The notes beneath the pieces were generated by a model. The model did no database searches. It was not told where the DNA came from and saw only the letters and a program-made list of their open reading frames with translations. A stretch of 64,000 nt of DNA, taken from positions 496,001 through 560,000 of the forward strand of contig NZ_LGAP01000001.1 in assembly GCF_001270265.1 (NCBI RefSeq), written 5' to 3'. The DNA is from Ensifer adhaerens (GTDB lineage: Bacteria; Pseudomonadota; Alphaproteobacteria; Rhizobiales; Rhizobiaceae). The first letter of the stretch is position 1, and every line of letters starts with the position of its first letter. Below are positions 1 to 8,091 of this stretch, piece after piece. A program made the position numbers and the translations under genes.

Positions 1-2
1 GC

Positions 3-182
3 ACCGAGGACATGACCGTCGATACGCTGATGGAGATGATGAGCAAGTTGCGAGCCCGTCACCTACCCGTTGAAACGAATGGACATCTGGCTGGCATCGT
101 TTCGATCGGTGATGTGATCAAACATCACATTCGCGCCATGGAGCAAGAGGCCGAGCACATCAAGGCCTATATCGCCGGATAA
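3..182 (+). CDS. CBS-domain protein, C-terminal fragment
   Basis: The reading frame is open from the left edge and ends in TAA at 180-182, giving about 59 residues. The sequence reads like the second half of a CBS domain: a helix with repeated methionines, then RHLPVE, a GIVSIGDV strand-turn and a charged tail (HHIRAMEQEAEHIKAYIAG). The pattern 'hydrophobic-G-I-V-S-I-G-D-V' is the usual end of a CBS motif. Such stand-alone CBS pairs bind adenosyl ligands and are common in rhizobia. The start and first CBS repeat lie outside the window, so any partner domain is unknown. Confidence 0.8.
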   Translation, partial: TEDMTVDTLMEMMSKLRARHLPVETNGHLAGIVSIGDVIKHHIRAMEQEAEHIKAYIAG

Positions 183-189
183 GGGAAAG

Positions 190-214
190 GGGCGGTTTCT
201 GCCGCCCTTTTGTC
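190..214 (+). terminator. Rho-independent terminator after the CBS gene
   Basis: A short GC stem (GGCGG ... CCGCC) directly after the TAA is followed by CTTTTG. Position and T-tract fit termination of the CBS gene. Confidence 0.6.
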
Positions 215-309
215 GTCCGGCTGCGGCACAGACTCGAGCATCCGTCCTGAGCGCGCGGTGGCACTTTGCGCCATCGCGAAATATTCGGACAGATCAGCTA
301 TCCCGTGGG

Positions 310-338
310 AGCAGGCGGATCCCGGCGTCGCGCCTGCT
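310..338. terminator. Hairpin beyond the end of the patatin gene
   Basis: AGCAGGCG at 310-317 pairs with CGCCTGCT at 331-338 around a 13-base loop. It lies two bases beyond the stop of the minus-strand patatin gene. There is no clear T-run on that strand, so it is a hairpin with only a possible terminator role. Confidence 0.35.
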
Positions 339-339
339 A

Positions 340-1305
340 TCAGCGAACCAGGACTTCCTGCATCCGGCGGATCTCCGCGAGCTTCGCTTTCGCTTCCTGG
401 TAGCCGCGGTCGATCGCCTCCCCGGCGCGATGGAATTCCGAGAGCCCGATATCGTTGAGCTTCGGATGCAAGGATAGATCCGGAGGGTCGCCGGCAAGGC
501 GTGCCCGCGAGATGCGGTCCTGGATGATGTTGAAGGCCTGAACCATCACGCTGGTCATGCCCATGCGCGCGGAGTGGTGCGTCAGCTCCTTGGTGACCGG
601 CATGTCCTGGGTCTCGGTGCCGGCGCTGTGCTTGACGACGGCCGAGCGGCCATAGAGGTCGTAGTTGAGGTTCACGGCGACGACGAGTTGCTGCTCGTGC
701 GCGCGGCAGACGGAAACAGGCACCGGATTGACGAGCGCGCCATCCATCAATGTCCGGCCGTTGGCGTTGATCGGTTCGAAGATACCGGGAAGGGCGTAGG
801 ACGCACGGATGGCGGTGATCAGCGATCCCTTTTCCAGCCAGACCTCGTGGCCACTGTGGACTTCGGTTGCAACGGCGATGAAGGGGCGGTCGAGGTTCTC
901 GATGCTCAGGCCCTGCAGGTGTTCCTGCATGCGCTTGGTCAGGCGCAGCCCGCCGAAAAGGCCGGCGCCACCGATGGCGAAATCGAGCAGGCCGGCAATA
1001 CGACGTACCGTCAGCGAGCGGGCGAAGGTCTCAAGTTCGTCGAGCTTGCCGGCGAGATAGCAGCCGCCGACAAGGGCGCCGATGGAAGTGCCGGCGATCA
1101 TGCCGACTTCGATGCCCTCTTCGTCAAGCGCTCTGAGCACGCCGATATGTGCCCAGCCGCGAGCGGCGCCGCCGCCAAGCGCGATCGCGATCTTGGGCGG
1201 CCTAGGCGGTACGGCGGGTTCTGATGGTGTTGTCGAGAGTGATGACCCGTCCGGGTCGGTCAGGTCGGCAATCTGGCTGCTACGCGTAAAAGTCCAGTTC
1301 AACAT
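340..1305 (-). CDS. Patatin-like phospholipase family protein
   Basis: This is a 321-residue protein. After a short polar N-terminus it has the patatin oxyanion loop (GGGAARGWAHIG, about residues 44-55). The nucleophile elbow GTSIGA (G-x-S-x-G) follows. The catalytic aspartate motif is DGALVNPVP, near residue 185. This Ser-Asp dyad defines bacterial patatins (RssA/YlbK type), which are lipid acyl hydrolases. No signal peptide is seen, so a cytoplasmic or membrane-edge enzyme is likely. The ATG is preceded by GGAGGTG at good spacing. It faces hisI-folE in the same direction but is separated by about 400 bases. The natural substrate cannot be told from sequence. Confidence 0.9.
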   Translation of the reverse strand: MLNWTFTRSSQIADLTDPDGSSLSTTPSEPAVPPRPPKIAIALGGGAARGWAHIGVLRALDEEGIEVGMIAGTSIGALVGGCYLAGKLDELETFARSLTVRRIAGLLDFAIGGAGLFGGLRLTKRMQEHLQGLSIENLDRPFIAVATEVHSGHEVWLEKGSLITAIRASYALPGIFEPINANGRTLMDGALVNPVPVSVCRAHEQQLVVAVNLNYDLYGRSAVVKHSAGTETQDMPVTKELTHHSARMGMTSVMVQAFNIIQDRISRARLAGDPPDLSLHPKLNDIGLSEFHRAGEAIDRGYQEAKAKLAEIRRMQEVLVR

Positions 1306-1710
1306 CCGGCACCTCCAACACCGCCGAACACTTGGCAGCGCAACACGTCCTTCAGAATGCGCGAAGGGCGTCGTGGCACTCCATGCATTGACTCAAACTT
1401 CCGAAGACCTGATTCGATCCTGGAACCACGCAATAGTTATGAGCGCTCTTGTCTGGAGGAAAACCTGCCAAGCCGGCGCTGGTGCCGGCCTTGTCCTTAT
1501 TCATCGCTGAAAGACTGGCACCGTTACTCAGATTACCATCGATCCTGTCGCCGAGCGCGGCGGGGTCGATAAACATTCGCTACAGTCTGCAATACTGCCC
1601 GGCTTGCCGCCGTCCCCAGGGAAACGGCATCCTTGCCAAAGGATTAGGCGCAAGCTGGGTTACCAAAATATAAACGCAGTATGCACCCGCCCCAAAAAGG
1701 TGCGCAATGC
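1306..1710. other. Intergenic region, no gene supported
   Basis: About 400 bases lie between hisI and the patatin gene. Short frames occur on both strands, but none has a convincing ribosome site or a recognisable product. A GCCGGC pair at 1472-1477 and 1484-1489 could form a small hairpin. It probably holds the patatin promoter. Confidence 0.6.
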
Positions 1711-2163
1711 TTAATTTTTGTCATAGACCTCGGTGGGGTCGAAATGACGGTGATCGTCGGTAATCGTAACGGTGGCCCGACCGTCATCCATGCCCACTGT
1801 TCGATAGAAGCAGGAGCGGCGGCCGGTGTGGCAGGTCGCGTCGTGCCCGGCGACCGAAACCTTGAGCCAGATGGCATCCTGGTCGCAATCGGTACGGATT
1901 TCCTTCACCGTCTGAAGATTGCCGGAGCTTTCGCCCTTCTTCCAAAGGCTTTTGCGGGAGCGGCTGTAATAGTGGGCGACACCCGTCTCGATCGTCAGAG
2001 CGAGCGCTTCGGCGTTCATGTGCGCGACCATCAGCAACTCACCGTCGCGCGCGTCGGTGACGACGGCGGTGATCAGTCCCTTTTCGTCGAAGCGGGGTGT
2101 GAAGGCCGGACCATTTTCCAGTTCGGCCTTGTTGGGAGAGGGGGTCTCGAAGGTGAGAGTCAT
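1711..2163 (-). CDS. hisI: Phosphoribosyl-AMP cyclohydrolase
   Basis: This 150-residue enzyme hydrolyses phosphoribosyl-AMP in step three of histidine synthesis. The whole HisI signature is visible. 'LLMVAHMN' near the start is followed by the [13 protein letters not shown] substrate loop. Then comes the Mg/Zn site T-D-C-D-Q-D-A and the cysteines of 'CHTGRRSCF'. It is a free-standing cyclohydrolase without the HisE domain, as usual in Alphaproteobacteria. An open frame runs further upstream, but ATG at 2163 has a GGAG site (in ACGGAGCC) and gives the family length. It lies 23 bases downstream of folE and is probably cotranscribed with it. Confidence 0.97.
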   Translation of the reverse strand: MTLTFETPSPNKAELENGPAFTPRFDEKGLITAVVTDARDGELLMVAHMNAEALALTIETGVAHYYSRSRKSLWKKGESSGNLQTVKEIRTDCDQDAIWLKVSVAGHDATCHTGRRSCFYRTVGMDDGRATVTITDDHRHFDPTEVYDKN

Positions 2164-2186
2164 GAAAGGCTCCGTTGGTTGGAGCC

Positions 2187-2804
2187 TTACTTGAAGCCCC
2201 GCAGCATGGTCATGAAACGGGCCTGCTCGGCCGGTTCGGTCTGGAAGGTACCCGTAAATGTGGTGGTCAGCGTTGTCGAGCCTTGCTTCTGAACGCCGCG
2301 CATCGCCATGCACATATGTTCCGCCTCGATCATCACCGCGACGCCGCGGGGCGCCAGCGACTCGTCGATCGCCCGGGCGATCTGGGCCGTCATCGATTCC
2401 TGCGTCTGCAGCCGGCGGCCGTAGATGTCGACCACGCGGGCGATCTTGGAAAGTCCGAGAACCCTTCCATTGGGCAGATAGGCGACGTGCGCCTTGCCGA
2501 TGATCGGCACCATGTGGTGTTCGCAATGCGAGTAAAACGGAATGTCCTTCACCAGCACCATGTCGTCGTAGCCGGCAACCTCTTCGAAGGTTCGGCCGAG
2601 CACGTCTTCGGCTGCGAGATCGTAACCGCTGAAAAGCTCACGATAGGCCTTGGCCACGCGGGCCGGCGTATCCGCCAAGCCTTCCCGGCTTGGATCGTCA
2701 CCTGCCCAGCGCAGCAGAACGCGCACGGCGTCCTCGGCCTCTTTTTGCGTCGGCCGGTCGCTCGCGTTGTCGAGCACGGGGAAATTCTTCACTATGGCAT
2801 CCAT
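2187..2804 (-). CDS. folE: GTP cyclohydrolase I
   Basis: At 205 residues this is the first enzyme of tetrahydrofolate synthesis (GTP to 7,8-dihydroneopterin triphosphate). Zinc and catalytic motifs are present: 'HCEHHMVP', '[20 protein letters not shown]' and the third zinc cysteine in 'EAEHMCM'. The '[11 protein letters not shown]' C-terminal strand is typical. A TTG start at 2822 is possible. I chose ATG at 2804 because AAAGAGG sits just upstream at correct spacing and 'MDAIVKNF' resembles rhizobial FolE starts. folE and hisI run in the same direction with a short gap. Confidence 0.97.
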   Translation of the reverse strand: MDAIVKNFPVLDNASDRPTQKEAEDAVRVLLRWAGDDPSREGLADTPARVAKAYRELFSGYDLAAEDVLGRTFEEVAGYDDMVLVKDIPFYSHCEHHMVPIIGKAHVAYLPNGRVLGLSKIARVVDIYGRRLQTQESMTAQIARAIDESLAPRGVAVMIEAEHMCMAMRGVQKQGSTTLTTTFTGTFQTEPAEQARFMTMLRGFK

Positions 2805-3146
2805 AATGGCCTCTTTGCGCAATACGGGGATTGCTTGACGTTTTATCTTTCGGACAACTCGCCACTGGCCATTCGCCTAACCCTGCAGGCTTGGGTTCCG
2901 TCGGCGGGCTCCGGGGCTTTCTGGTCCTTGCTTAGCAGTGCAATGGACCGTCCGGCACGGTTTCCCAAACAACAGGCGACATTTGATCCTCTTGTGGAAC
3001 TGTCGCCCCAACACGACATAGCATATAGTATGGTGCCATAGAGATGAAAGAGGCCGAGGGTACTGCGTCGTGCTTTTTTCCTGCCTACAGGAGAAAATCA
3101 TGCGCCGATCACCCAAAACCGCGAAAAATCAGCCGGATCGCGTCAA
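2805..3146. other. Divergent promoter region folE / NifU-like gene
   Basis: These 342 bases between divergent genes should hold both promoters. A small perfect palindrome (GCCA-G-TGGC) lies near 2861-2869 in the folE leader. A possible 16-codon leader ORF for the NifU-like gene starts at 3100 and is annotated separately. I could not fit a confident sigma-70 promoter or a riboswitch. Confidence 0.5.
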
Positions 3147-3150
3147 ATGA
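3100..3150 (+). CDS. Possible 16-residue leader peptide before the NifU-like gene
   Basis: ATG at 3100 is preceded by AGGAG at a six-base spacing, the best ribosome site in this stretch. The frame reads MRRSPKTAKNQPDRVK and stops at TGA 3148-3150. That stop overlaps the NifU-like ATG (ATGA at 3147-3150), the usual geometry for translational coupling. The NifU-like start itself has little Shine-Dalgarno complementarity. The peptide is basic and resembles no known leader. It may be a translated coupling leader or chance. Confidence 0.4.
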   Translation: MRRSPKTAKNQPDRVK

Positions 3151-3593
3151 TGGATGACATCTACAACAATCGTATTCTCGACTTTGCCGGCAACATCCCG
3201 CGCATCGGGGTTCTGGAAAATGCCGATGCCGAAGCGGTGGCGCATTCGAAACTCTGCGGCTCGAAGGTTCGGATCTGGCTGAAGATGGACGGTGACGTGG
3301 TCACGGATTTTGCCCATGACGTCAAGGCGTGCGCGCTCGGGCAGGCATCGTCATCGATCATGGCGCGCCATGTCGTCGGCGCGCAGGCGGGCGAAATCCG
3401 CCAGGCGCGCGACGAGATGCTGGCGATGCTGAAGGCGGACGGTGAGGGCCCGTCGGGCCGGTTCGAGGATATGCGCTTCCTGAGGCCGGTGAAGGATTAC
3501 AGGGCGCGGCACGCTTCCACGATGCTGACCTTCGATGCCGTCGTCGACGCGATCGGCCAGATCGAGGCCAAACGAACGGTGGCGGCCGTCTGA
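3147..3593 (+). CDS. NifU/IscU-like iron-sulfur scaffold protein
   Basis: This 148-residue protein matches the NifU N-terminal (IscU/SufU) fold. It has the initial 'IYNNRILDFAGN' helix, then Cys37 (KLCGSK), Cys62 (VKACALGQASSS, the C-x-x-x-x-A-S-S-S scaffold loop) and a C-terminal 'RHAS' motif. IscU scaffolds hold a nascent Fe-S cluster on three cysteines. Here the third position (H-C-S in IscU) is Ala123, so cluster binding may need another ligand. No sulfurtransferase gene is nearby. It is followed after three bases by yidD and probably heads the yidD-DUF2267-DUF1697 operon. Starting at the second ATG (3150) is equally possible. Confidence 0.88.
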   Translation: MMDDIYNNRILDFAGNIPRIGVLENADAEAVAHSKLCGSKVRIWLKMDGDVVTDFAHDVKACALGQASSSIMARHVVGAQAGEIRQARDEMLAMLKADGEGPSGRFEDMRFLRPVKDYRARHASTMLTFDAVVDAIGQIEAKRTVAAV

Positions 3594-3596
3594 GCC

Positions 3597-3971
3597 ATGT
3601 GCCGGGATTCACATTGTGAACATGGATCTGACCCTGGACACAGACGACCGGCGCGTGGGCGCAATTGGTCCGGTCCCTTCCGCAAGACGCCGGGCCGTCT
3701 CCTGGGCATGGCGCTCGTTCGGGCCTACCAGTTGACGCTTTCCAGTTTCGTCGGCAATGCCTGCCGGCATCTGCCGACCTGTTCGGAGTATGGCTATGAG
3801 GCCATCGCCCGCCATGGCCTGTGGGCCGGCGGCTGGATGACGCTGTTCCGCGTCGCGCGTTGCGGCCCAGGCGGTACCCATGGCTTTGATCCGGTGCCGG
3901 AACGGCTGGAACGCAGGCATCTCTGGTATGCGCCGTGGCGCTACTGGCAGCCGCGGCCGAAGGGCGGATGA
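3597..3971 (+). CDS. yidD: Membrane protein insertion efficiency factor YidD
   Basis: The conserved YidD core is complete: 'RAYQLTLSSFVG', 'CRHLPTCSEYGYEAI', 'GLWAGGWM' and 'RVARCGPGGTHGFDPVP', with all three conserved cysteines. YidD helps YidC/Sec insert inner-membrane proteins and binds the membrane by an amphipathic N-terminus. With the ATG at 3597 the protein has 124 residues. About 37 of these precede the core, including a 'GPFRKTPGR' segment that I recall in other rhizobial YidD proteins. The in-frame ATG at 3708 would give an 87-residue core only. yidD normally lies beside rnpA/yidC; here it sits between NifU-like and DUF2267 genes, as in relatives. Confidence 0.93.
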   Translation: MCRDSHCEHGSDPGHRRPARGRNWSGPFRKTPGRLLGMALVRAYQLTLSSFVGNACRHLPTCSEYGYEAIARHGLWAGGWMTLFRVARCGPGGTHGFDPVPERLERRHLWYAPWRYWQPRPKGG

Positions 3972-4396
3972 ACACGATGACGATCCCCATGGAATACCAG
4001 CAGGCTTCGGTCGATTTCGACCGCTTCATCGTCGATGCCCGCGACATTTCGGGGCTTCAGACGACGAACCAGGCCTATACGATGGTTCAGGCCGTGCTGC
4101 GGGCCTTTCGCTGTCGTCTGGATGTCGAGGATGCGATCCTGTTTGCCGACGTGCTGCCGCCGGTTCTAAGAGCAATTTTCGTCGCCGAGTGGGATCTCGA
4201 AGAACCCAGGAGCCCCTTTTCGGGTCGGACGGCAATGACACGGGAAGTGCAAGAGTTTCGTGGCGATCACAATATTTCGCCGGATACCGCGATCGCAGAT
4301 GTGGCAGCCGCCTTGCGACGCAATGTCGACGAAGCGAAGCTCGATCGCGTCCTGTCACGCCTGCCGCCAGGCGCTGGCGACTTCTGGCGTGAGTGA
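3968..4396 (+). CDS. DUF2267 domain-containing protein
   Basis: This is a 142-residue, mostly helical protein with the DUF2267 pattern: 'Y..A.ym.qAVLRAFRCRLDVEDAILFADVLPPVLRAIFVAEW', then a second helical repeat ending 'LPPGAGDFW'. No enzymatic function is known for the family. The start at 3968 overlaps the yidD stop (ATGA), which argues for coupled translation. An ATG further upstream (3935) would overlap yidD heavily and is not needed. Confidence 0.85.
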   Translation: MNTMTIPMEYQQASVDFDRFIVDARDISGLQTTNQAYTMVQAVLRAFRCRLDVEDAILFADVLPPVLRAIFVAEWDLEEPRSPFSGRTAMTREVQEFRGDHNISPDTAIADVAAALRRNVDEAKLDRVLSRLPPGAGDFWRE

Positions 4397-4411
4397 GAAG
4401 GAGCCCCTCGC

Positions 4412-4951
4412 GTGCAAAGCTACGTTGCGCTGCTCTATAGTATCGTGCTCGCTGAAGGACGCCGGGTCGTTATGGCTGATCTTAGAGCCATGGCCGAGCG
4501 ACTTGGTCACGGGTCGCCGCGCACGCTCGTCGCGACGGGCAACCTGCTGTTCGAGGCGGACAGGACTGCGGTCCGCGATCTGGAGGCGACGCTCGAGGCG
4601 GCCTTCGCCGAGACGTTCGGTCGCCATGTCGACATCATTGTCCGCCCGGGCGACGATTGGTTGAAACTCGCCGCAGCAAATCCGTTTCGTGACGACGGCG
4701 AGGAGGCTGGCACCCGCGTCCATGTCCGCGTGATGCGCGATCCACTCACCGGCACCGTGCCTTCGGATTTCGAACGCTATTGCACCGCCGGCGAGCGCCT
4801 GGCGGTCGTCGATGGCCATCTCTGGGTTCACTTCACCGGTCGGGCGAGCGAATCGAAACTGCTCGGCGCCTTGACCAAAAAGCGCCTCGGCGTCGGCACG
4901 TTCCGCAACTGGAACACGGTGAAGGGCCTCGCCGCGATGCTTCGCGCCTAG
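4412..4951 (+). CDS. DUF1697 domain-containing protein
   Basis: This 179-residue protein belongs to the DUF1697 family: 'YVALLYSIVLAEGRRVVMADLRAMAERLG' at the start, 'LVATGNLLFEA' after it, and the C-terminal 'RNWNTVKGLAAML'. The family is common in soil bacteria and has no assigned reaction. The GTG start at 4412 has a purine-rich GAGAAGGAG upstream at good spacing, 15 bases after the DUF2267 stop, so it is probably the last gene of the operon from 3147. Confidence 0.87.
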   Translation: MQSYVALLYSIVLAEGRRVVMADLRAMAERLGHGSPRTLVATGNLLFEADRTAVRDLEATLEAAFAETFGRHVDIIVRPGDDWLKLAAANPFRDDGEEAGTRVHVRVMRDPLTGTVPSDFERYCTAGERLAVVDGHLWVHFTGRASESKLLGALTKKRLGVGTFRNWNTVKGLAAMLRA

Positions 4952-5006
4952 GCCGCCCTTACCTTTACTCCGCCTCGAAAAACCTCTATCAGGCCTGCGT
5001 CAAATA

Positions 5007-5021
5007 ACCGGCTGCGCCGGT
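5007..5021 (+). terminator. Small hairpin between DUF1697 gene and thrS
   Basis: ACCGGC (5007-5012) pairs with GCCGGT (5016-5021) around TGC. No T-run follows. The next 20 bases hold a tandem ATACCAC repeat. It may be a weak terminator or part of the thrS leader. Confidence 0.3.
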
Positions 5022-5077
5022 CAATCATACCACACCATACCACCCGCATTCGTTGGCGGGACTGGATAGGAGATCAG

Positions 5078-7060
5078 ATGTCGAATCCCGTTTCCCTTAC
5101 ATTTCCTGATGGCTCCGTCCGCGAATACGCCCCGGGCACGACCGGGCGTGATGTCGCCGAGTCGATTTCGAAGTCGCTGGCCAAGAAGGCTGTCGCCATT
5201 GCGCTCGATGGCGAGCTGCGCGATCTGTCGGATACCATCGCCGATGGCCGCATCGAAATCGTCACCCGCGACGACAAGCGCTCGCTGGAGCTGATCCGCC
5301 ACGACGCTGCGCACGTGATGGCCGAAGCCGTGCAGGAGCTGTGGCCGGGGACGCAGGTGACCATCGGACCGGTGATCGACAACGGCTTCTATTACGACTT
5401 TGCCAAGAACGAGCCCTTCACGCCCGACGACCTGCCGGTCATCGAGAAGCGCATGAAGGAGATCATCGCTCGCAACAAGCCGTTCACCCGGGAAGTCTGG
5501 TCGCGCGACAAGGCACGCCAGGTCTTCGCGGACAAGGGCGAGGCCTACAAGGTGGAGCTCGTTGACGCGATCCCTGAAGGTCAGGATCTCAAGATCTACT
5601 ACCAGGGTGACTGGTTCGACCTCTGCCGTGGTCCGCACATGGCCTCGACCGGCCAGATCGGCACGGCGTTCAAGCTGATGAAGGTTGCCGGAGCCTATTG
5701 GCGCGGCGACAGCAACAACCCGATGCTGACCCGCATCTATGGCACGGCCTGGCATACGCAGGAAGAACTCGACCAGTACCTGCACATCCTTGCCGAAGCG
5801 GAAAAGCGCGACCATCGCCGTCTCGGGCGCGAGATGGATCTCTTTCATTTCCAGGAAGAGGGTCCGGGCGTCGTCTTCTGGCACGGCAAGGGTTGGCGCC
5901 TGTTCCAGACGCTGACGGCCTATATGCGCCGCCGGCTCGCCAACACCTACCAGGAAGTCAACGCGCCGCAGGTGCTCGACAAGTCGCTGTGGGAAACTTC
6001 GGGTCACTGGGGATGGTACCGCGACAACATGTTCAAGGTGACGGTTGCCGGCGACGACACCGATGACGAGCGCGTCTTCGCGCTGAAGCCGATGAACTGC
6101 CCGGGCCATATCCAGATCTTCAAGCACGGCCTGAAGTCCTATCGCGAATTGCCGGTGCGACTGGCCGAGTTCGGCAACGTCCATCGTTATGAGCCGTCTG
6201 GCGCGCTGCACGGGCTGATGCGTGTACGCGGGTTCACCCAGGACGATGCCCACGTCTTCTGCACCGATGAGCAGATGGCGGCCGAGTGCCTGCGCATCAA
6301 CGACCTGATCCTGTCGGTCTATGAGGACTTCGGCTTCAAGGAAGTCGTCGTCAAGCTCTCGACCCGTCCGGACAAGCGCGTCGGTTCCGACGAGCTCTGG
6401 GACCGCGCCGAAAGCGTCATGACCGACGTGCTGAAGACGATCGAGGCGCAGTCCGAGGGCCGCATCAAGACCGGCATCCTGCCGGGCGAGGGCGCCTTCT
6501 ACGGTCCGAAGTTCGAATATACGCTGAAGGACGCGATCGGTCGCGAATGGCAGTGCGGCACGACGCAGGTCGACTTCAACCTGCCGGAACGCTTTGGCGC
6601 CTTCTATATCGACAAGGATTCCGAGAAGCGTCAGCCGGTGATGATCCACCGGGCGATCTGCGGTTCGATGGAACGCTTCCTCGGTATCCTGATCGAAAAC
6701 TTCGCCGGCCACATGCCGCTTTGGATCTCACCGCTGCAGGTCGTCGTCGCGACGATCACGTCGGAGGCCGACGACTATGGCCGCGAGGTCGCCGAGCTTC
6801 TGCGTGACGCCGGCCTTACCGTCGAGACCGACTTCCGCAACGAGAAGATCAACTACAAGGTCCGTGAGCATTCGGTGACCAAGGTTCCGGTCATCGTCGT
6901 TTGCGGCAAGCGCGAGGCGGAGGAGCGTTCGGTCAACATCCGGCGCCTCGGCTCGCAGGCCCAGACGGCGATGTCGCTTGACGAGGCGATTGCTTCGCTC
7001 TCGGCCGAGGCCACGGCGCCGGATCTCAAGCGCAAGGCCGAAAAGAAAGCCCGGGGTTAA
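5078..7060 (+). CDS. thrS: Threonine-tRNA ligase
   Basis: At 660 residues this is full length for bacterial ThrRS. It opens with the TGS domain (residues about 1-62: '[19 protein letters not shown]'). The editing domain follows with '[11 protein letters not shown]'. The class II catalytic core has zinc-site cysteine 'MNCPGH', motif 2 '[27 protein letters not shown]' and motif 3 '[12 protein letters not shown]'. The last 110 residues are the anticodon-binding domain. It charges tRNA-Thr in the cytoplasm. GGAG is well placed before the ATG. The stop codon lies in the loop of a strong hairpin. No T-box is expected in this group and none is seen. Confidence 0.98.
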   Translation: MSNPVSLTFPDGSVREYAPGTTGRDVAESISKSLAKKAVAIALDGELRDLSDTIADGRIEIVTRDDKRSLELIRHDAAHVMAEAVQELWPGTQVTIGPVIDNGFYYDFAKNEPFTPDDLPVIEKRMKEIIARNKPFTREVWSRDKARQVFADKGEAYKVELVDAIPEGQDLKIYYQGDWFDLCRGPHMASTGQIGTAFKLMKVAGAYWRGDSNNPMLTRIYGTAWHTQEELDQYLHILAEAEKRDHRRLGREMDLFHFQEEGPGVVFWHGKGWRLFQTLTAYMRRRLANTYQEVNAPQVLDKSLWETSGHWGWYRDNMFKVTVAGDDTDDERVFALKPMNCPGHIQIFKHGLKSYRELPVRLAEFGNVHRYEPSGALHGLMRVRGFTQDDAHVFCTDEQMAAECLRINDLILSVYEDFGFKEVVVKLSTRPDKRVGSDELWDRAESVMTDVLKTIEAQSEGRIKTGILPGEGAFYGPKFEYTLKDAIGREWQCGTTQVDFNLPERFGAFYIDKDSEKRQPVMIHRAICGSMERFLGILIENFAGHMPLWISPLQVVVATITSEADDYGREVAELLRDAGLTVETDFRNEKINYKVREHSVTKVPVIVVCGKREAEERSVNIRRLGSQAQTAMSLDEAIASLSAEATAPDLKRKAEKKARG

Positions 7061-7069
7061 CACCCCGGG
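7050..7069 (+). terminator. Strong hairpin spanning the thrS stop codon
   Basis: CCCGGGGT (7050-7057) and ACCCCGGG (7062-7069) form a perfect 8-bp stem with the TAA stop (7058-7060) in the loop. There is no T-run, so it may act as an RNA 3' stabiliser rather than an intrinsic terminator. Confidence 0.5.
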
Positions 7070-7135
7070 ACCTTCGCTCCGTCAGCAAACTGTCATATTA
7101 GCGGAATATCCGGATACTACAGCGACCTTGAGTTG

Positions 7136-7183
7136 CTGCATGTTTTTATCCTTAAATCGGGTACGATTTAAGGAAACATGCAG
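7136..7183. repeat. Long imperfect palindrome between thrS and the acyltransferase gene
   Basis: The outer arms CTGCATGTTT (7136-7145) and AAACATGCAG (7174-7183) are perfect complements. The inner arms CCTTAAATCG (7150-7159) and CGATTTAAGG (7164-7173) are also perfect, with a TTAT bulge on the left and a GGTA loop. That is 20 paired bases in 48. The sequence looks like the dispersed intergenic palindromes I know from rhizobial chromosomes, but copy number cannot be counted here. Confidence 0.7.
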
Positions 7184-7206
7184 TAGGCCATCCATCGGAG
7201 ACTTCC

Positions 7207-8046
7207 GTGCAGTTCAAAGAGCTGTCCTACGCAAACGAAAATGACCGGCGCCTGAAGCGCTGGTTCATCCGCTCCATGGAGGGCTTGGCGGGCCGTAACC
7301 GATACGCCAAGCTCTACGCGCGCTGGCGATCCGACATCGTCGGCAAGAGCGATCGGATCTTCGGTGAGATGCTGCAGCTGATCGATGTGCGCCTGCGGCT
7401 TCAAGGCGAATGGCCACCACGTCACCTGCCGGACACCCCGCTGGTCATCGTCGCAAATCACCCCTTCGGCATCGGTGACGGTATTGCCGTTCTGGCACTC
7501 GCCGAACAGCTGGGCAGGCCGTTTCGGGTGTTGATCAACAACGAGCTGTTGAAAGTGCCGGAGATGGCGCCCTATTCGTTGCCGGTGTCTTTCGAGGAAA
7601 CGAAGGAAGCCTTGGCGCTGAACATGGCCACGCGGCATGAGGCGGTACGGCTACTGAAGGAAGGCGTGACGATCGTGATCTTTCCGGCCGGCGGCGTGGC
7701 AACAGCACGCTCGGGCTGGGGCAGGGCCGAGGATCTGCCATGGAAGATCTTTCCGGCCAAGCTGATCCAGGCCGCGCGCGCCAGCGTCATACCGATCTAT
7801 TTCGAAGGGCAGAACGGCCGTATCTTCCATCTCGCCAGCAAAGTGTCGCTGACGCTCAGGATCTCGTTGCTGATCCGCGAATTCCGAAGGCTGTCGGGCA
7901 CGACGATCGCGGCGCGGATCGGGCACGTTCTCACCTGGGAAGAGCTTTGTTTGCACGCTGACCGCAAGGATCTGCTCGGTCGGATCTACGACGCGGTCTT
8001 TTCGATGGCGCCGCCGCGTCGCCGTTTCCTCAAGCGTGCCGGCTGA
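7207..8046 (+). CDS. Lysophospholipid acyltransferase family protein
   Basis: This 279-residue protein has the PlsC-like acyltransferase fold without an obvious transmembrane anchor. The catalytic block is 'VIVANHPFGIGDG'. Here the His and Asp are five residues apart, not the four of the canonical HX4D motif. The second block 'VIFPAGGVATA' replaces FPEGT. These variants are typical of the 'NHPFG' branch near haemolysin/OlsB-OlsA-type acyltransferases rather than true PlsC. It likely moves an acyl chain onto a glycero- or amino-lipid at the inner membrane. The start is GTG at 7207 with CGGAG upstream. It stands alone, convergent with the secreted-protein gene at 8092. Confidence 0.85.
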   Translation: MQFKELSYANENDRRLKRWFIRSMEGLAGRNRYAKLYARWRSDIVGKSDRIFGEMLQLIDVRLRLQGEWPPRHLPDTPLVIVANHPFGIGDGIAVLALAEQLGRPFRVLINNELLKVPEMAPYSLPVSFEETKEALALNMATRHEAVRLLKEGVTIVIFPAGGVATARSGWGRAEDLPWKIFPAKLIQAARASVIPIYFEGQNGRIFHLASKVSLTLRISLLIREFRRLSGTTIAARIGHVLTWEELCLHADRKDLLGRIYDAVFSMAPPRRRFLKRAG

Positions 8047-8091
8047 CGCAGCGTTAGGGATCTGCGGCAACGTCAAGCGTGCGATGTCAGG

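Noticed and set aside
1352-1576. 74-residue minus-strand frame with four cysteines
   Set aside because: No ribosome site, unlikely composition, and a competing frame on the other strand; treated as chance.
2805-2960. Possible THF-II (folE motif) riboswitch in the folE leader
   Set aside because: Such riboswitches occur before folE in Alphaproteobacteria, but I could only find a small GCCA-G-TGGC palindrome and no match to the motif I remember. A covariance-model search with the folE/THF-II model would decide it.
5021-6712. 563-residue minus-strand frame opposite thrS
   Set aside because: Long antisense frames are common opposite GC-rich codon-biased genes; thrS is certain on the plus strand.
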